Origin: Rhodococcus sp. ARC_M5
GTDB taxonomy: Bacteria > Actinomycetota > Actinomycetes > Mycobacteriales > Mycobacteriaceae
Length of the DNA: 64,000 nt
Reading direction: 5' to 3'
Assembly (NCBI RefSeq): GCF_022810405.1
Contig: NZ_JALGQE010000022.1
Span: forward strand, 1 to 64,000
Shown here: piece after piece, positions 1 through 8,955 of the stretch
Numbering within the stretch: position 1 is the first letter of the stretch
Layout: each line of letters starts with the position of its first letter
Notes under the pieces: model-generated
The model's database searches: none
Seen by the model: only the letters and a program-made list of their open reading frames with translations
What the model was told of the DNA's origin: nothing
Translations under genes and position numbers: made by a program

Positions 1-4
1 CAGA

Positions 5-122
5 GTTACGGCGGCCATAGCGGAGGGGAAACGCCCGGTCCCATTCCGAACCCGGAAGCTAAGCCCTCCAGCGCCGATGGTACTGCACTCGACAGGGTGT
101 GGGAGAGTAGGACACCGCCGAA
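5..122 (+). rRNA. rrf: 5S ribosomal RNA
   Basis: This is the last gene of an rRNA operon whose 16S and 23S lie before the window. It carries the actinobacterial 5S signature: the conserved CCCATTCCGAACCCGGAAG block near 40-58, the GATGGTACTGC block near 76-86 and the GGGAGAGTAGG block near 101-111. The 5' end (TTACGGCGG) pairs with the 3' end (CCGCCGAA) to close helix I, which sets both ends to within a few bases. An intrinsic terminator follows directly. Confidence 0.96.
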
Positions 123-132
123 CACAATTTAA

Positions 133-168
133 CGGAATGCCCCCGACCTCACGGTCGGGGGCATTCCG
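133..168 (+). terminator. rRNA operon terminator
   Basis: A perfect 16-bp stem (133-148 with 153-168) closes on a four-base loop just after the 5S gene and is followed by a short T-containing run. The position and stem strength mark the end of the rRNA operon. Confidence 0.9.
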
Positions 169-277
169 CATTTCGAAACCACCCCCGGATCACATACATT
201 CGCGGACAGCGAGGCGGGCAGCGCATCGTATCCCCGGCCGGTCTTCGGGGCTCCCACGAAATTCTGTGGCACAGTCG

Positions 278-898
278 ATGTCGATGAAACTCGCCGTCGG
301 CCAACAGCGCCTCAGCAGAATTCTGCTCGATTTCGATCTGACCATCGAGTTCGACAGTGGTGCCACCATTGCGTTCAGTGAAGTGACGGTCGACGACCTG
401 ACAGTCGACGAGGACAATCAGTTCGAGGGCCTACGTGCGTTCGCGGCACTGCACGGACTGGTGTGCGAAGACGCAGAGTACGACGAATCCGGTGTTCTCC
501 GTCTAACTTTCGAGGGACGGCACACAGTGGTGGCCACTCCGCGAGACGAAGTCGAATCATGGGAGTACAGCGACGCGGATGGATCGATCGTATTGTGTGG
601 ACCGGAAGGGTCCGTCGAATCGTGGCCCGCACCCGCGCACCCGAAAGCGGAAGCTCCGACCGTCGAAGGTATTCCATCGATCGGCGCGACCGTGGTTCGG
701 CTCTCGACAGGCGACGACCCTGCCGTCGAGTTCTCGGACGGTACGAAGCTGTTGTTCGACCTCCCCCTCGATGCCGGGTACCTCGTGTTGCGGGAGAGCG
801 TGACGTCGAGCTCGGAGTCCGACGGTTCGACACCGGGCGATTGGGTCGTCGAACTGTCCTCCGGGCACGTGATCTTCTATCGCCCGCGCACGAGATAG
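278..898 (+). CDS. hypothetical two-repeat beta-rich protein
   Basis: This protein of about 206 residues has no signal peptide or membrane segment. It has two similar halves, each with a hydrophobic-acidic pattern around an 'EFDSGATIAF' or 'EFSDGTKLLF' hairpin, and ends in a strand HVIFYRP. The pattern recalls small bacterial DUF6188-type proteins, but I do not recognise it securely. The first in-frame ATG after the rRNA terminator is at 278, with another at 284; neither has a strong ribosome binding site. The longer open frame reaching back to 77 would overlap the 5S gene and is rejected. The 3' end overlaps the convergent DUF2071 gene by 22 bp. Confidence 0.6.
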   Translation: MSMKLAVGQQRLSRILLDFDLTIEFDSGATIAFSEVTVDDLTVDEDNQFEGLRAFAALHGLVCEDAEYDESGVLRLTFEGRHTVVATPRDEVESWEYSDADGSIVLCGPEGSVESWPAPAHPKAEAPTVEGIPSIGATVVRLSTGDDPAVEFSDGTKLLFDLPLDAGYLVLRESVTSSSESDGSTPGDWVVELSSGHVIFYRPRTR

Positions 899-1626
899 GG
901 CCTACCGAACTGGGTTTCGACGCCAGGGGAGAACAGCACCGAATCCGGCGGTCGGGTGCTGACATCGGGCAAGCCGGCTGCAGCCACGAGTTCGTCCGAA
1001 CAATGTGTGAGATCCGCGTCGACCAGTGGCCAGTGTCGATGCACGTTCGGAACGTACAACAAGCGTCCGGCCAGCGAGGTGTGCAATCCCCAACGCGCGG
1101 TGAGGAACACTGCCAGCGGGTCCTCGGACATATCGCGTGACCCTCTGACGACGCCGAAGTCCGTGGTTGCGCCTCGATGTGGTGGTGCGAGTCGCCGGCT
1201 GCGGTAGCCGATCGTCCGACTGTCGTCGTCGATGTCGATCGATGACCAGCGGTACGGAATGCGAGCGGCGTTGGTGCCCAGCACGACTGCGAGTCTGGTT
1301 GCCTCCAGCGAGCGGAACACGACGCCGCGTCGACCCTCTGCGTCGATGGAATACAAGCGAACGTTGATCTCGCCGAACGTGCCGAAGTACGGAACCGGGT
1401 GCCGATATCCGAGCCCGGCACCGACCATGTGGAAGCCGATCAGACCGACCCACGACGAGCCGTCGAACTCGTCGGGAGTACACCCTCGGGGCAACAGTGG
1501 GGCGACAGCCGAACTCGGAACCCGCCAATGCAGAAATACCAGCCGCTCCCATCGCTGATCCATCACGATCGGACGAGGCAGCAGCGGTGGCCGCGGCCAG
1601 AGGCGTCGGGCATCGTCTCGATTCAT
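877..1626 (-). CDS. DUF2071 (YqjF-like) protein
   Basis: A soluble protein of 249 residues with the DUF2071/YqjF arrangement: an N-terminal 'WERLVFLHWRV' segment, then 'SWVGLIGFHMVG' and 'TFGEINVRLY', and a late segment on the rendered sugar-free core 'WPLVDADL'. The molecular role of the family is not established. The ATG at 1626 begins just 23 bp after the stop of the upstream SIMPL gene, so the two probably share a transcript. Longer upstream starts in this frame would run deep into the SIMPL gene and are rejected. The 3' end overlaps the convergent hypothetical gene by 22 bp. Confidence 0.8.
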   Translation of the reverse strand: MNRDDARRLWPRPPLLPRPIVMDQRWERLVFLHWRVPSSAVAPLLPRGCTPDEFDGSSWVGLIGFHMVGAGLGYRHPVPYFGTFGEINVRLYSIDAEGRRGVVFRSLEATRLAVVLGTNAARIPYRWSSIDIDDDSRTIGYRSRRLAPPHRGATTDFGVVRGSRDMSEDPLAVFLTARWGLHTSLAGRLLYVPNVHRHWPLVDADLTHCSDELVAAAGLPDVSTRPPDSVLFSPGVETQFGRPYLVRGR

Positions 1627-1649
1627 TGTTCGAGAGTAGGCGCGACGCG

Positions 1650-2318
1650 TCAGGAGGCGGTGAATCGGGCGTGCACGCTTGCCGAGATCGTGATGTTCTC
1701 CGGCTTGAGTGCAAACCCGACGGGTGCCGATGTCGCTGCGAACATACGGTTCGAGGAGTCGGGTCCGCCCTGTTCCGCGACGCCCGTCAGCAGGCCGGGG
1801 TCGGCTACAGCGACAGCCTGCACGCCCGTCCGGCCCAGGCTCGACGCGTAGGCCTCGGCTTTGGAGACGGCATCGCGCACGGCCAGTTCTCGGACTGCGA
1901 GGGTGTGCGCAATTCTGCTGGATTCGGTGAGGTCCCAGTCGAAGTGGTCGATCGCCACTCCTTCGAGTGCAGAGGCGGCGTAGACGAACGCATCGACCAG
2001 ATCGAGTTGGCTGAACTGCACCTCCACGGACGCCTCGGCTTGATACACGTACGGCAGTTGCTCGCCCTCGTGATTGAACGGACGGTGACGAGAGTGGCGG
2101 ACCTGGTCCACCGACCACCGATCGATGGGGCCGCCGTCGCTGTTGTAGAGCGGCTCGACCAGTCTCGTGAGCTCCCGGACGAGTTGCTGGGCGGGCTCCG
2201 ACGCGGATTCCGCAGTACGGCCGTCGGTGCGAACGGTCAACGAGAGTGTGCACTGTTCGGGTGGGTAGGTGGCTGCGCCGTGACCGACGACGGTGATGTC
2301 GAGTGCTTCAGGGCTCAT
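1650..2318 (-). CDS. SIMPL (DUF541) domain protein
   Basis: A 222-residue protein with the SIMPL/DUF541 fold signature: an N-terminal 'DITVVGHGAATYPPEQC' strand pair and a C-terminal block 'AVRDAVSKAEAYASSLG' followed by the 'PENITISASVHARF' end strand. Family members are usually exported or periplasmic, but this one has no recognisable signal peptide, so it may be cytoplasmic. I chose the ATG at 2318; the ATG 12 codons upstream (2354) has no clear ribosome binding site and would crowd the promoter of the divergent oxygenase. It is followed after 23 bp by the DUF2071 gene. Confidence 0.82.
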   Translation of the reverse strand: MSPEALDITVVGHGAATYPPEQCTLSLTVRTDGRTAESASEPAQQLVRELTRLVEPLYNSDGGPIDRWSVDQVRHSRHRPFNHEGEQLPYVYQAEASVEVQFSQLDLVDAFVYAASALEGVAIDHFDWDLTESSRIAHTLAVRELAVRDAVSKAEAYASSLGRTGVQAVAVADPGLLTGVAEQGGPDSSNRMFAATSAPVGFALKPENITISASVHARFTAS

Positions 2319-2406
2319 GGCATTCAGTGTGGCATCCGGGCACTGCGGCTTCACAGGACATCGACACTGCTGGCCGACGCGTCAGGTGGGGAGGACAATC
2401 GCGAAC

Positions 2407-3399
2407 ATGCTTCCAGTTCTCGACTTCGCTTCTGCCGATCACGATCCGCAAGCGTTCCAGCGATCACTGCGCGAGGCCGCCCACCGGTCCGGCTTCTTCT
2501 ATCTCGTCGGACACGGGATCGAGACCGGACGGATGCACGAGGTGCTGCGCCTCGCGCGTGAGTTCTTCGCCGTGCCGGACAGTGTCAAGGACGAGATCAG
2601 TCAGCTGAAGAGCCCCCACTTCCGCGGCTACTCGCGGGTGGGCGGGGAGCTGACCAACGGCCGGGTCGATTGGCGAGAGCAGATCGACATCGGTCCCGAA
2701 CGACCGGCCATCGACGGGGCCGACGGGTACTGGAACCTGCAGGGGCCCAACCTGTGGCCGTCACAACCGTCCGGATTCAGAGAGACGTTCGAGCAGTGGG
2801 AGCAGTCCGTGTCGAGTCTCGGGCTCCGGTTGCTCCGGCACTGGGCGCAGTCACTGGGTGCGCCCGAGAACGTGTTCGACGATGCTTTCGCCACCGCGCC
2901 GGCGACGCTCATGAAGGTCGTGCGTTACCCGGGTACCCCCGATCACTCGCAGGGCGTCGGCGCGCACAAGGACTCCGGGGTGCTGACCATGCTTCTCGTC
3001 GAACCCGACTCTGCCGGGCTGCAGGTGGAGACGACGCCGGACACGTGGATCGATGTACCGCCGCTGGACGGGGCATTCATCGTCAACATCGGTGAGCTGT
3101 TGGAAGTGGCCACCGGTGGCTACCTGCGGGCGACGCGGCATCGGGTGGTCGCACCAGGGCCGGGCACAGACCGTATATCGATACCGCATTTCCTGAGCCC
3201 CGCGCTCGACGCCGTCGTACCGGTCATCGAATTGCCACCCGAGTTGGCGCAGTTCTCACGCGGCGTGGAGATCGATCCCGACAACCCCATCTACAGCACT
3301 TACGGCGAGAACGCGTGGAAGTCCCGCACACGTGCGCATCCCGACGTGGCGCAGTTGCACCACGGCATCGTTCCGGCCGGACAGCAGTCCGCCTACTGA
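2407..3399 (+). CDS. 2-oxoglutarate/Fe(II) oxygenase, isopenicillin N synthase family
   Basis: A 330-residue non-heme iron oxygenase of the IPNS-like superfamily. The N-terminal DIOX_N region (residues about 1-110) contains 'SGFFYLVGHGI'; the C-terminal double-stranded beta-helix holds the iron ligands H187, D189 (HKD) and H245, and the 2-oxoglutarate-binding pair R256-x-S258. The substrate cannot be told from sequence; relatives act on small amino-acid or hormone-like molecules. A good ribosome binding site (GGTGGGGAGG, 2385-2394) precedes the ATG at 2407, so the longer frame from 2293 is not used. It stands alone between divergent SIMPL and convergent DoxX genes, overlapping the latter by 7 bp. 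Confidence 0.88.
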   Translation: MLPVLDFASADHDPQAFQRSLREAAHRSGFFYLVGHGIETGRMHEVLRLAREFFAVPDSVKDEISQLKSPHFRGYSRVGGELTNGRVDWREQIDIGPERPAIDGADGYWNLQGPNLWPSQPSGFRETFEQWEQSVSSLGLRLLRHWAQSLGAPENVFDDAFATAPATLMKVVRYPGTPDHSQGVGAHKDSGVLTMLLVEPDSAGLQVETTPDTWIDVPPLDGAFIVNIGELLEVATGGYLRATRHRVVAPGPGTDRISIPHFLSPALDAVVPVIELPPELAQFSRGVEIDPDNPIYSTYGENAWKSRTRAHPDVAQLHHGIVPAGQQSAY

Positions 3400-3821
3400 C
3401 GTCGGTTGCGCTCCTGACGGGATGCGCGCCACTGGGCCCACGCCCCGGTGCACCACAGCGCCCAGACGATCAGCAGTGGCTGGAACAGCAAGCGGATTCC
3501 TCGTGCCGTATCGGAGTCGAGGCCGAACGCATCGGTGTGGGTGACGAACTGCGAGATGTTGCCTGGGAAGACCGCAACGAAGAACGCGGCGACCACCCAA
3601 CCCACGAGCGGTGCGCGAGCAGTCCAGAACAGCAGCGCCAGGCCGAGCACGATTTCCACGACGCCCGATGCCAGTACGACGAAGTCGGTGCTCAGTGGCA
3701 CCCACTCGGGAACCTGCGCTGCGAACGTCTCGCGCGCCCAGAAGAGGTGGCTGAGGCCCGCGAAGACGAGGAACGCTCCCAGTACTACTCGTCCGATGGT
3801 GCGAGAAATCGATTTCGTCAT
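3393..3821 (-). CDS. DoxX family membrane protein
   Basis: A membrane protein of 142 residues with four predicted helices (residues about 10-27, 48-65, 70-88 and 108-125) in the DoxX pattern, including 'LVFAGLSHLFWARETFAAQVPEW'-type spacing (first helix then a W/P loop). DoxX proteins are linked to membrane redox partners, but roles vary. The ATG at 3821 is preferred; the frame extends to 3857, which would overlap the start of the divergent polymerase gene at 3856. It overlaps the oxygenase stop by 7 bp on the opposite strand. Confidence 0.82.
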   Translation of the reverse strand: MTKSISRTIGRVVLGAFLVFAGLSHLFWARETFAAQVPEWVPLSTDFVVLASGVVEIVLGLALLFWTARAPLVGWVVAAFFVAVFPGNISQFVTHTDAFGLDSDTARGIRLLFQPLLIVWALWCTGAWAQWRASRQERNRRQ

Positions 3822-3855
3822 GGCGTCATGAGACACCACGGGCACACTGAACACC

Positions 3856-4923
3856 ATGACCGGGAGCGCTTCGACCGACTTCGCTCGTCGCCGATGGGTA
3901 CTGCACGTGGACCTCGATCAGTTCATCGCGGCCGTGGAAGTGCTGCGCAACCCCGAGCTGATGGGGAAAGCAGTGGTGGTCGGCGGCAGGGGAGACCCGA
4001 CCGAGCGCGGGGTGGTGTCGACGGCATCGTACGAGGCGCGGGCGAAGGGCGTCGGATCCGGAATGCCGCTGCGTATCGCCGCGAAGAAGATCCCCGACGC
4101 GGTCTTCCTCCCCGTGGACAAGCCGGCGTACGACGAGGCGTCGACCATGGTCATGGACACTCTGCGGACGTTGGGCGTCGTGGTCGAGGTGATCGGCTGG
4201 GATGAGGCGTTTCTCGGTGTGGAGACCGATGATCCGGAGCGCTTCGCACAGACGGTGCACGACGCCGTGTTCGACGCGACGGGTCTGCATTGCTCGGTCG
4301 GCATCGGAGACAACAAATTACGAGCCAAGATCGCCACCGACTTCGACAAACCGCAGGGTATCTATCGCCTGACTCAGGACAATTGGTTCGAGGTGATGGG
4401 CGATCGCGGTACGGACGCGCTGTGGGGGATCGGCAAGAAGATCTCGAAGAGGCTGGCGGCCCTCGGCATCTCGACAGTCCGAGAGCTGGCCGATGCCGAG
4501 GACGCGGACCTCGCCGCCGCGTTCGGACCGAAGATCGGTCCGTGGCTCGGTACGAAAGGTCGAGGTACAGACCTTGCACCGGTGACGTCCGAGCCGTGGG
4601 TTGCACGGTCACACAGCCGTGAGGTCACGTTTCAGACCAACGTCGCAGATTGGGCGGTCATCCGAGACACGGTGGCCGGTCTGACGTCGAAGGTGTTGGC
4701 CGACATCGAGGCCGAGAACCGGCCGGCCGTTCGGGCGGCACTGAAGATCCGCTACGCGCCGTTCGAGACGCACACCGTCAGCGCACCGATCGTCGGCGCG
4801 CCCACCTTCGATCTCAAGATCCTGATCTCGGCTGCGGTGGCACTCGTCGATCGCCTCGACCACAGCCGGGAGGTCCGTCTCATCGGCGTTCGGCTGGAAA
4901 TGACTCCGCCGCAACCCCTCTGA
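3856..4923 (+). CDS. dinB2: Y-family DNA polymerase IV, DinB2-like
   Basis: A 355-residue translesion polymerase. The palm metal ligands are visible in 'HVDLDQF' (D19, with D21 adjacent) and 'GWDEAFLG' (D-E near 115). 'YEARAKGV' and 'GIGKKISKRLAALGI' (the thumb helix-hairpin-helix) complete the catalytic core. The little-finger domain lies at about 245-350. The C-terminus stops at 'GVRLEMTPPQPL' without an evident clamp-binding QxxLF peptide, as described for mycobacterial DinB2. The residue aligned to the steric gate (F13 of E. coli DinB) is I24 rather than Phe or Tyr. It is a single gene, 34 bp from the divergent DoxX gene. Confidence 0.9.
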   Translation: MTGSASTDFARRRWVLHVDLDQFIAAVEVLRNPELMGKAVVVGGRGDPTERGVVSTASYEARAKGVGSGMPLRIAAKKIPDAVFLPVDKPAYDEASTMVMDTLRTLGVVVEVIGWDEAFLGVETDDPERFAQTVHDAVFDATGLHCSVGIGDNKLRAKIATDFDKPQGIYRLTQDNWFEVMGDRGTDALWGIGKKISKRLAALGISTVRELADAEDADLAAAFGPKIGPWLGTKGRGTDLAPVTSEPWVARSHSREVTFQTNVADWAVIRDTVAGLTSKVLADIEAENRPAVRAALKIRYAPFETHTVSAPIVGAPTFDLKILISAAVALVDRLDHSREVRLIGVRLEMTPPQPL

Positions 4924-5628
4924 CTACTTGCGGCCCGCCGCCCAGCGCAGGCCCCAGCCGTACTTCTTGTCCAGGTCTGCCTGACTGCCCTGGATGTATT
5001 CGACCTCGCGGGTGACGGTGATCCCCGCAGAAGTGTTCTCCAACAGAGCGATCGAGCAGATTCGCGCGGAGTTCTCGGCCGAGTCGAGACGTACCTCGAC
5101 CTGCGGTCCGCTGGTGGGGTACAGCGTCACCACCCCGTCCACTGCGGCCCAGTTCGGTGCGCCGTCGTAGATCATCGCGAAAATCAGAATCCGAGCGAAC
5201 TTCTCGGGTTGGGCGAGGTTGATGTGCATGTTCTCGCCGCCACTGACCGAGCCGGAACGGTCGTCACCGTCGAGGGCGATGAACGGGGCGTCCTGCAGCG
5301 AGCCGAAGCTGTTACCGAGCGCCTGTACGACGCCCTTGGAACCGTCACGCAGCTCGTAGAGGCACCCGAGGTCGAGATCGACGCCTCCGGAGCCGTACGA
5401 CGCGGCTGCCAGCTTGGCGAGAAAGCCCTTCTTCTTCGGCTGTGCCGCGGGTGCGCCGGTCGACCAGTTGAGGTTCACCCGCATCGAACCCTGCTTCTCG
5501 CCGGACTTGGTCAGGCTGATCGTCGGTGACGCCTTGGACAGCGTCACCTTGCTCAGGCTGACGGGTGCTCCGGGTTGCTGCGCCGGGTTCTGCCCGGTCG
5601 AGGGCTTGCGGGTGTAGTCGATGGCCAT
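4924..5628 (-). CDS. Ter-family (TerA/TerD-like) stress protein
   Basis: A 234-residue soluble protein. Residues about 1-75 are a Pro/Ser/Lys-rich leader ('GAPVSLSKVTLSK', 'ISLTKSGEK'). The rest matches the TerD calcium-binding fold, with 'GVDLDLGCLYEL' and 'DDRSGSVSGGENM', the acidic loops that bind calcium in this family. TerD-type proteins are associated with tellurite and other envelope stresses; no other ter genes are nearby, so a general stress role is the safer reading. A GAAGG ribosome binding site precedes the ATG at 5628. It abuts the dinB2 stop without a gap on the opposite strand. Confidence 0.85.
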   Translation of the reverse strand: MAIDYTRKPSTGQNPAQQPGAPVSLSKVTLSKASPTISLTKSGEKQGSMRVNLNWSTGAPAAQPKKKGFLAKLAAASYGSGGVDLDLGCLYELRDGSKGVVQALGNSFGSLQDAPFIALDGDDRSGSVSGGENMHINLAQPEKFARILIFAMIYDGAPNWAAVDGVVTLYPTSGPQVEVRLDSAENSARICSIALLENTSAGITVTREVEYIQGSQADLDKKYGWGLRWAAGRK

Positions 5629-5754
5629 GGTGGAACCTTCCGAAATGGTCGGTGACCGGATCGCGATGTCCGGTTTGGGCGGTGTGTCGACAATAACTGC
5701 CCGTCCGATGTGCTCGATGCCCGCACCGACACACAGGACGCTCGACAACGTCGT

Positions 5755-7506
5755 TTACGGCCTCGGCACGTTACGCAGATTCGACTTGGCCATCCGAACC
5801 GCCTCGCCGACACCGCCGTTCAGCACGACCTTGCTCATCGCAAGTGCGAACCCCTTGATCTGTTCCCCGGTGATGGTCGGCGGGACCGAGAGCGCGAGCG
5901 GATCGGTGACCAGTTGCACCAGCGCGGGACCATCGACAGCGAACGCGGTCTCGAGCGCGCCGCGGATGTCCTCGGGCTGCTCGACGCGTTGCGCGTGGAT
6001 ACCCGCTGCGGCAGCGATGCCGGTGTAATCGACCTGGGGCACGTCGACACCGAAGTCCGGCAGGCCGTCGACCAGCATCTCGGCCTTGACCATGCCCAGC
6101 GTCGAATTGTCGAACAGCACGATCTTGACGGGCAGCTTATACATCGCGACGGTCAGCAGCTCCGAGAGCAGCATCGAGAAACCGCCGTCGCCGGAGATCG
6201 AGACGACCTGGCGGCCAGGATTGGCGAACTGTGCGCCGATCGCGTGCGGCAGGGCGTTGGCCATCGAACCGTGCAGCATCGACGCGACGAAAGCCCTTCT
6301 GCCGGTGGGGTTGATATAGCGCGCGGTCCACACGTTGCACATGCCGGTATCGGTGGTGAAGACGGCGTCGTCGGCAGCGAGGTCATCGAGCACCGACGCC
6401 GCGTACTCGGGATGGATGGGGACCAGCTTCTCGGCGTTGCGGGTGTACGCGCCGACGGTCTTGCCCATCAGATCGTTGTGCTTGTCGACCCGCTTCTCGA
6501 CGTAGCGGCGGTCTGTCTTGCGATCGACCAACGGCTGCAACGCATTCAGCGTGGCGAGAACATCCCCGTGGATCGGGTACTGCACCGAAGTCCGACGCCC
6601 CAGTTTCGTGGGATCTATGTCGATCTGCGCGGTGGTGACGTCCTCGGGAAGGAACTGCTGATAGGGAAAGTCGGTGCCCAGCAGGATGAGGAGATCTGCG
6701 TCGTGGATTCCCGCGTGTGCCGCGCCGTATCCCAGCAACCCCGTCATGCCGACGTAGTACGGGTTGTCGTACTGAATGAATTCCTTGCCGCGCAACGAAT
6801 GTCCGACGGGAGCGCCGATGGTGTCGGCGAACGCGACCACCTCGTCGTGAGCGCCCTTGACGCCATAGCCGGCGAAGATGGCGACCTTCTCTGCACTGTT
6901 GATGGCGTCGGCCAGCTTCTGGATGTCCGCCGTGGGAGGGGTGACCACCGGTGCGGCGGGAATGGCGATCGGATCCATCGTTCCGGCAGCCGACAGCTCG
7001 GCGATGTCGCCGGGGAGCGTCAAGACAGACACGCCACCGCCGGTGATGGACGCATTGATCGCTGCGCGGAACACCCGAGGAGCCTGCTCGGCGGTGGAGA
7101 CGAATTCGTTGTAGAGCGAGCACTCACCGAAGAGGCGGTCGGGGTGCGTCTCCTGGAAATAGCCCGAACCGATCTCACTGCTGGGAATGTGCGAGGCGAT
7201 CGCCAGAACCGGTGCGCCGGAACGGTGTGCGTCGTACAAGCCGTTGATCAGATGCAGGTTGCCCGGGCCACACGAACCCGCACACACGGCCAGTGTGTCG
7301 GTGGTCTGCGCGTCGGCGGATGCAGCGAACGCAGCGGCCTCCTCGTGGCGTACGTGAATCCAGTCGATGCCGCCCTTGGCCGATCCACCGGTTCGACGCA
7401 CCGCGTCGACCACTGGATTGAGACTGTCGCCGACGATGCCGTAGATGCGTTGTACGCCGGCGTCGACGAGTCCTCGAACGAGTTGATCGGCCACTGTGGT
7501 GGACAT
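5755..7506 (-). CDS. poxB: pyruvate:quinone oxidoreductase (pyruvate dehydrogenase, quinone)
   Basis: A 583-residue thiamine-diphosphate flavoenzyme that oxidises pyruvate to acetate and CO2 and passes electrons to membrane quinone. The three domains are all present: N-terminal ThDP (the 'RHEEAAAFAAS' activation Glu), central FAD-binding (about 190-340) and C-terminal ThDP with 'GDGGFSMLLSEL' and 'FDNSTLGM'. The length matches E. coli PoxB (572). The frame extends to a TTG at 7512, but the GAGGAG ribosome binding site is spaced eight bases from the ATG at 7506. It is likely a separate transcript from the terD-like gene, with 126 bp between them. Confidence 0.92.
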   Translation of the reverse strand: MSTTVADQLVRGLVDAGVQRIYGIVGDSLNPVVDAVRRTGGSAKGGIDWIHVRHEEAAAFAASADAQTTDTLAVCAGSCGPGNLHLINGLYDAHRSGAPVLAIASHIPSSEIGSGYFQETHPDRLFGECSLYNEFVSTAEQAPRVFRAAINASITGGGVSVLTLPGDIAELSAAGTMDPIAIPAAPVVTPPTADIQKLADAINSAEKVAIFAGYGVKGAHDEVVAFADTIGAPVGHSLRGKEFIQYDNPYYVGMTGLLGYGAAHAGIHDADLLILLGTDFPYQQFLPEDVTTAQIDIDPTKLGRRTSVQYPIHGDVLATLNALQPLVDRKTDRRYVEKRVDKHNDLMGKTVGAYTRNAEKLVPIHPEYAASVLDDLAADDAVFTTDTGMCNVWTARYINPTGRRAFVASMLHGSMANALPHAIGAQFANPGRQVVSISGDGGFSMLLSELLTVAMYKLPVKIVLFDNSTLGMVKAEMLVDGLPDFGVDVPQVDYTGIAAAAGIHAQRVEQPEDIRGALETAFAVDGPALVQLVTDPLALSVPPTITGEQIKGFALAMSKVVLNGGVGEAVRMAKSNLRNVPRP

Positions 7507-7712
7507 AAGCAATTCTCCTCGGATGTAGTGGCGCGTTCGGATCGATGTGCCTCACGTGCGCCGGTTGGACGCCTTCCCTGTGCCGAGGGCGTATCAAACA
7601 TAGAAGTGCTGCGCGATCCATACCGCAAGAGGAAAGCCCAGGTAGAGGCCCGGCGCGATCTCCGTCACGTGGCGATATTCCTGCCAGCACCCAACCGGTT
7701 TTGCTGGTGGCC
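7507..7712. other. intergenic gap between pyruvate oxidase and MFS genes
   Basis: This 206-bp stretch must hold the promoter of the minus-strand pyruvate oxidase gene, whose GAGGAG site lies at its left edge. It has no strong hairpin. A 24-codon GTG frame on the minus strand (7594-7668) encodes a hydrophobic peptide but shows no ribosome binding site. Confidence 0.4.
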
Positions 7713-8825
7713 CTACGCGGACAGCCGCAACACTCGGACGGAAGCTACGGTTCCCAGCACCAGTACCCCGGTCGCGATGGCGAAGGCGATCGAATACGAG
7801 TCGCCGATGGCGGGTGCGACGATCAGTGGGCCGAGTACCTGCCCGACGCCGTAGACGGCAGTCAGTGTTGCCGCGGTGCGTCCGATGGGCAGTGTCTGAG
7901 CGGTGCTCATCGTCAGCATCGTGATGCCCATGAACGTTCCGCCGAACAGCAGAGCCGAGAACACGGCGGCGACGGTGTTCCCGGTCAGGGCGGGGAGCAC
8001 TGCTGCGATCGACTGCAAAGCGAACGCCGCCACCAGGGCGTTGCGCATGCTGGTTCGGCGGGCGACTGCCTGCCACAGGACCGTCGCCGGTACCGCGGCG
8101 AATCCGACGACGATCCACACCGCCGGACCGACCGACGTGCTGCCGTGGCCACCGACCGCCGCCACGAGAAACGTGCCGACGACGATGTAGCCGAGACCCT
8201 CGAGGAAGTACGCGAACAGCAATGTCCGCCATACGGTTCGGGTCCTGCCGTCGATGTCGCCGGGCGCAGCCCGCGTTGCGGGCTCGGCATGCACCCGCAG
8301 CGTCCACGCCGGGGCGACGAGGACCACTGTCAGCAGCGCCGAGCACACCCACAGCGCCTCCCAGGACAGGTGCGGTCCGAGAAGCAGCGTCAGAATTCCC
8401 GACGCCGCGATGCCTGCGCCGACGCCTCCGAACGCGATACCGGGTGAGGCGCCGACGGCGCGATGCTTCGTGACGGTGCTCGCGCAGGCGATGAAGACCG
8501 CGGCGCTCGCCAGGCCCGCCAGAAATCTCAGGGCAGAGAACGCTGCAGTGGAATGGACTGCGGCCATGGCCACCTCGCTGGCGACGAGGACCACTGTCCA
8601 CAGTCGGAACGATGTCGTCGTGTTGATCGACGGGCGCACCGACAATACGATCGCGCCGACGAGGTAGCCGGCATAGTTCGCGGTTGCGATGACGGCACCG
8701 CTGCTCGGGGTCACCTCCGCCGCGTCGACCATGATCGGTAGCAGCGGCGTGAACACGAATCGCCCGACGCCCATCGCGGCCGCGAGTCCGGCCGCGGCAG
8801 CGAACGATAGTCGACGGCCGTTCAT
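7713..8825 (-). CDS. YbfB/YjiJ family MFS transporter
   Basis: A 370-residue membrane carrier with about ten to twelve hydrophobic helices. The N-terminal 'AAAMGVGRFVFTPLLPIM' segment is the YbfB/YjiJ hallmark of this short MFS subfamily, as are 'TANYAGYLVGAI' and the later 'YFLEGLGYIVVGTFLVA'. The substrate is unknown; some members are thought to export sugars or drugs. It is transcribed alone from the ATG at 8825, with an AGGAGGGCA-like site just upstream on the minus strand. A 6-bp inverted repeat (8910-8924) lies in its promoter region and could be an operator. Confidence 0.88.
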   Translation of the reverse strand: MNGRRLSFAAAAGLAAAMGVGRFVFTPLLPIMVDAAEVTPSSGAVIATANYAGYLVGAIVLSVRPSINTTTSFRLWTVVLVASEVAMAAVHSTAAFSALRFLAGLASAAVFIACASTVTKHRAVGASPGIAFGGVGAGIAASGILTLLLGPHLSWEALWVCSALLTVVLVAPAWTLRVHAEPATRAAPGDIDGRTRTVWRTLLFAYFLEGLGYIVVGTFLVAAVGGHGSTSVGPAVWIVVGFAAVPATVLWQAVARRTSMRNALVAAFALQSIAAVLPALTGNTVAAVFSALLFGGTFMGITMLTMSTAQTLPIGRTAATLTAVYGVGQVLGPLIVAPAIGDSYSIAFAIATGVLVLGTVASVRVLRLSA

Positions 8826-8955
8826 TGCGGTTGCCCTCCTAAGTCGTTAGCCGCGCCAACGGTACGCGTTGTATCCCTGTCTCATCGAACCGAGCAGCAG
8901 GGAACCGATCGCACCACCGGTGCGTCCAACACCTGATACCGACTGTGGGGGACGC

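Noticed and set aside
77-277. N-terminal extension of the first plus-strand gene
   Set aside because: It would overlap the 5S rRNA gene and its terminator; a start near 278 is more sensible.
7594-7668. 24-codon hydrophobic peptide frame on the minus strand (GTG start)
   Set aside because: It has no ribosome binding site and no second line of support; chance frame or remnant.
5710-7854. 714-codon plus-strand frame opposite the pyruvate oxidase gene
   Set aside because: It is the antisense shadow of a clear ThDP enzyme; its translation is Arg/Asp-rich and without domains.
8910-8924. CGCACC-ACC-GGTGCG hairpin between the MFS gene and the small membrane protein
   Set aside because: It is short and not followed by T residues; too weak to call as a separate site.
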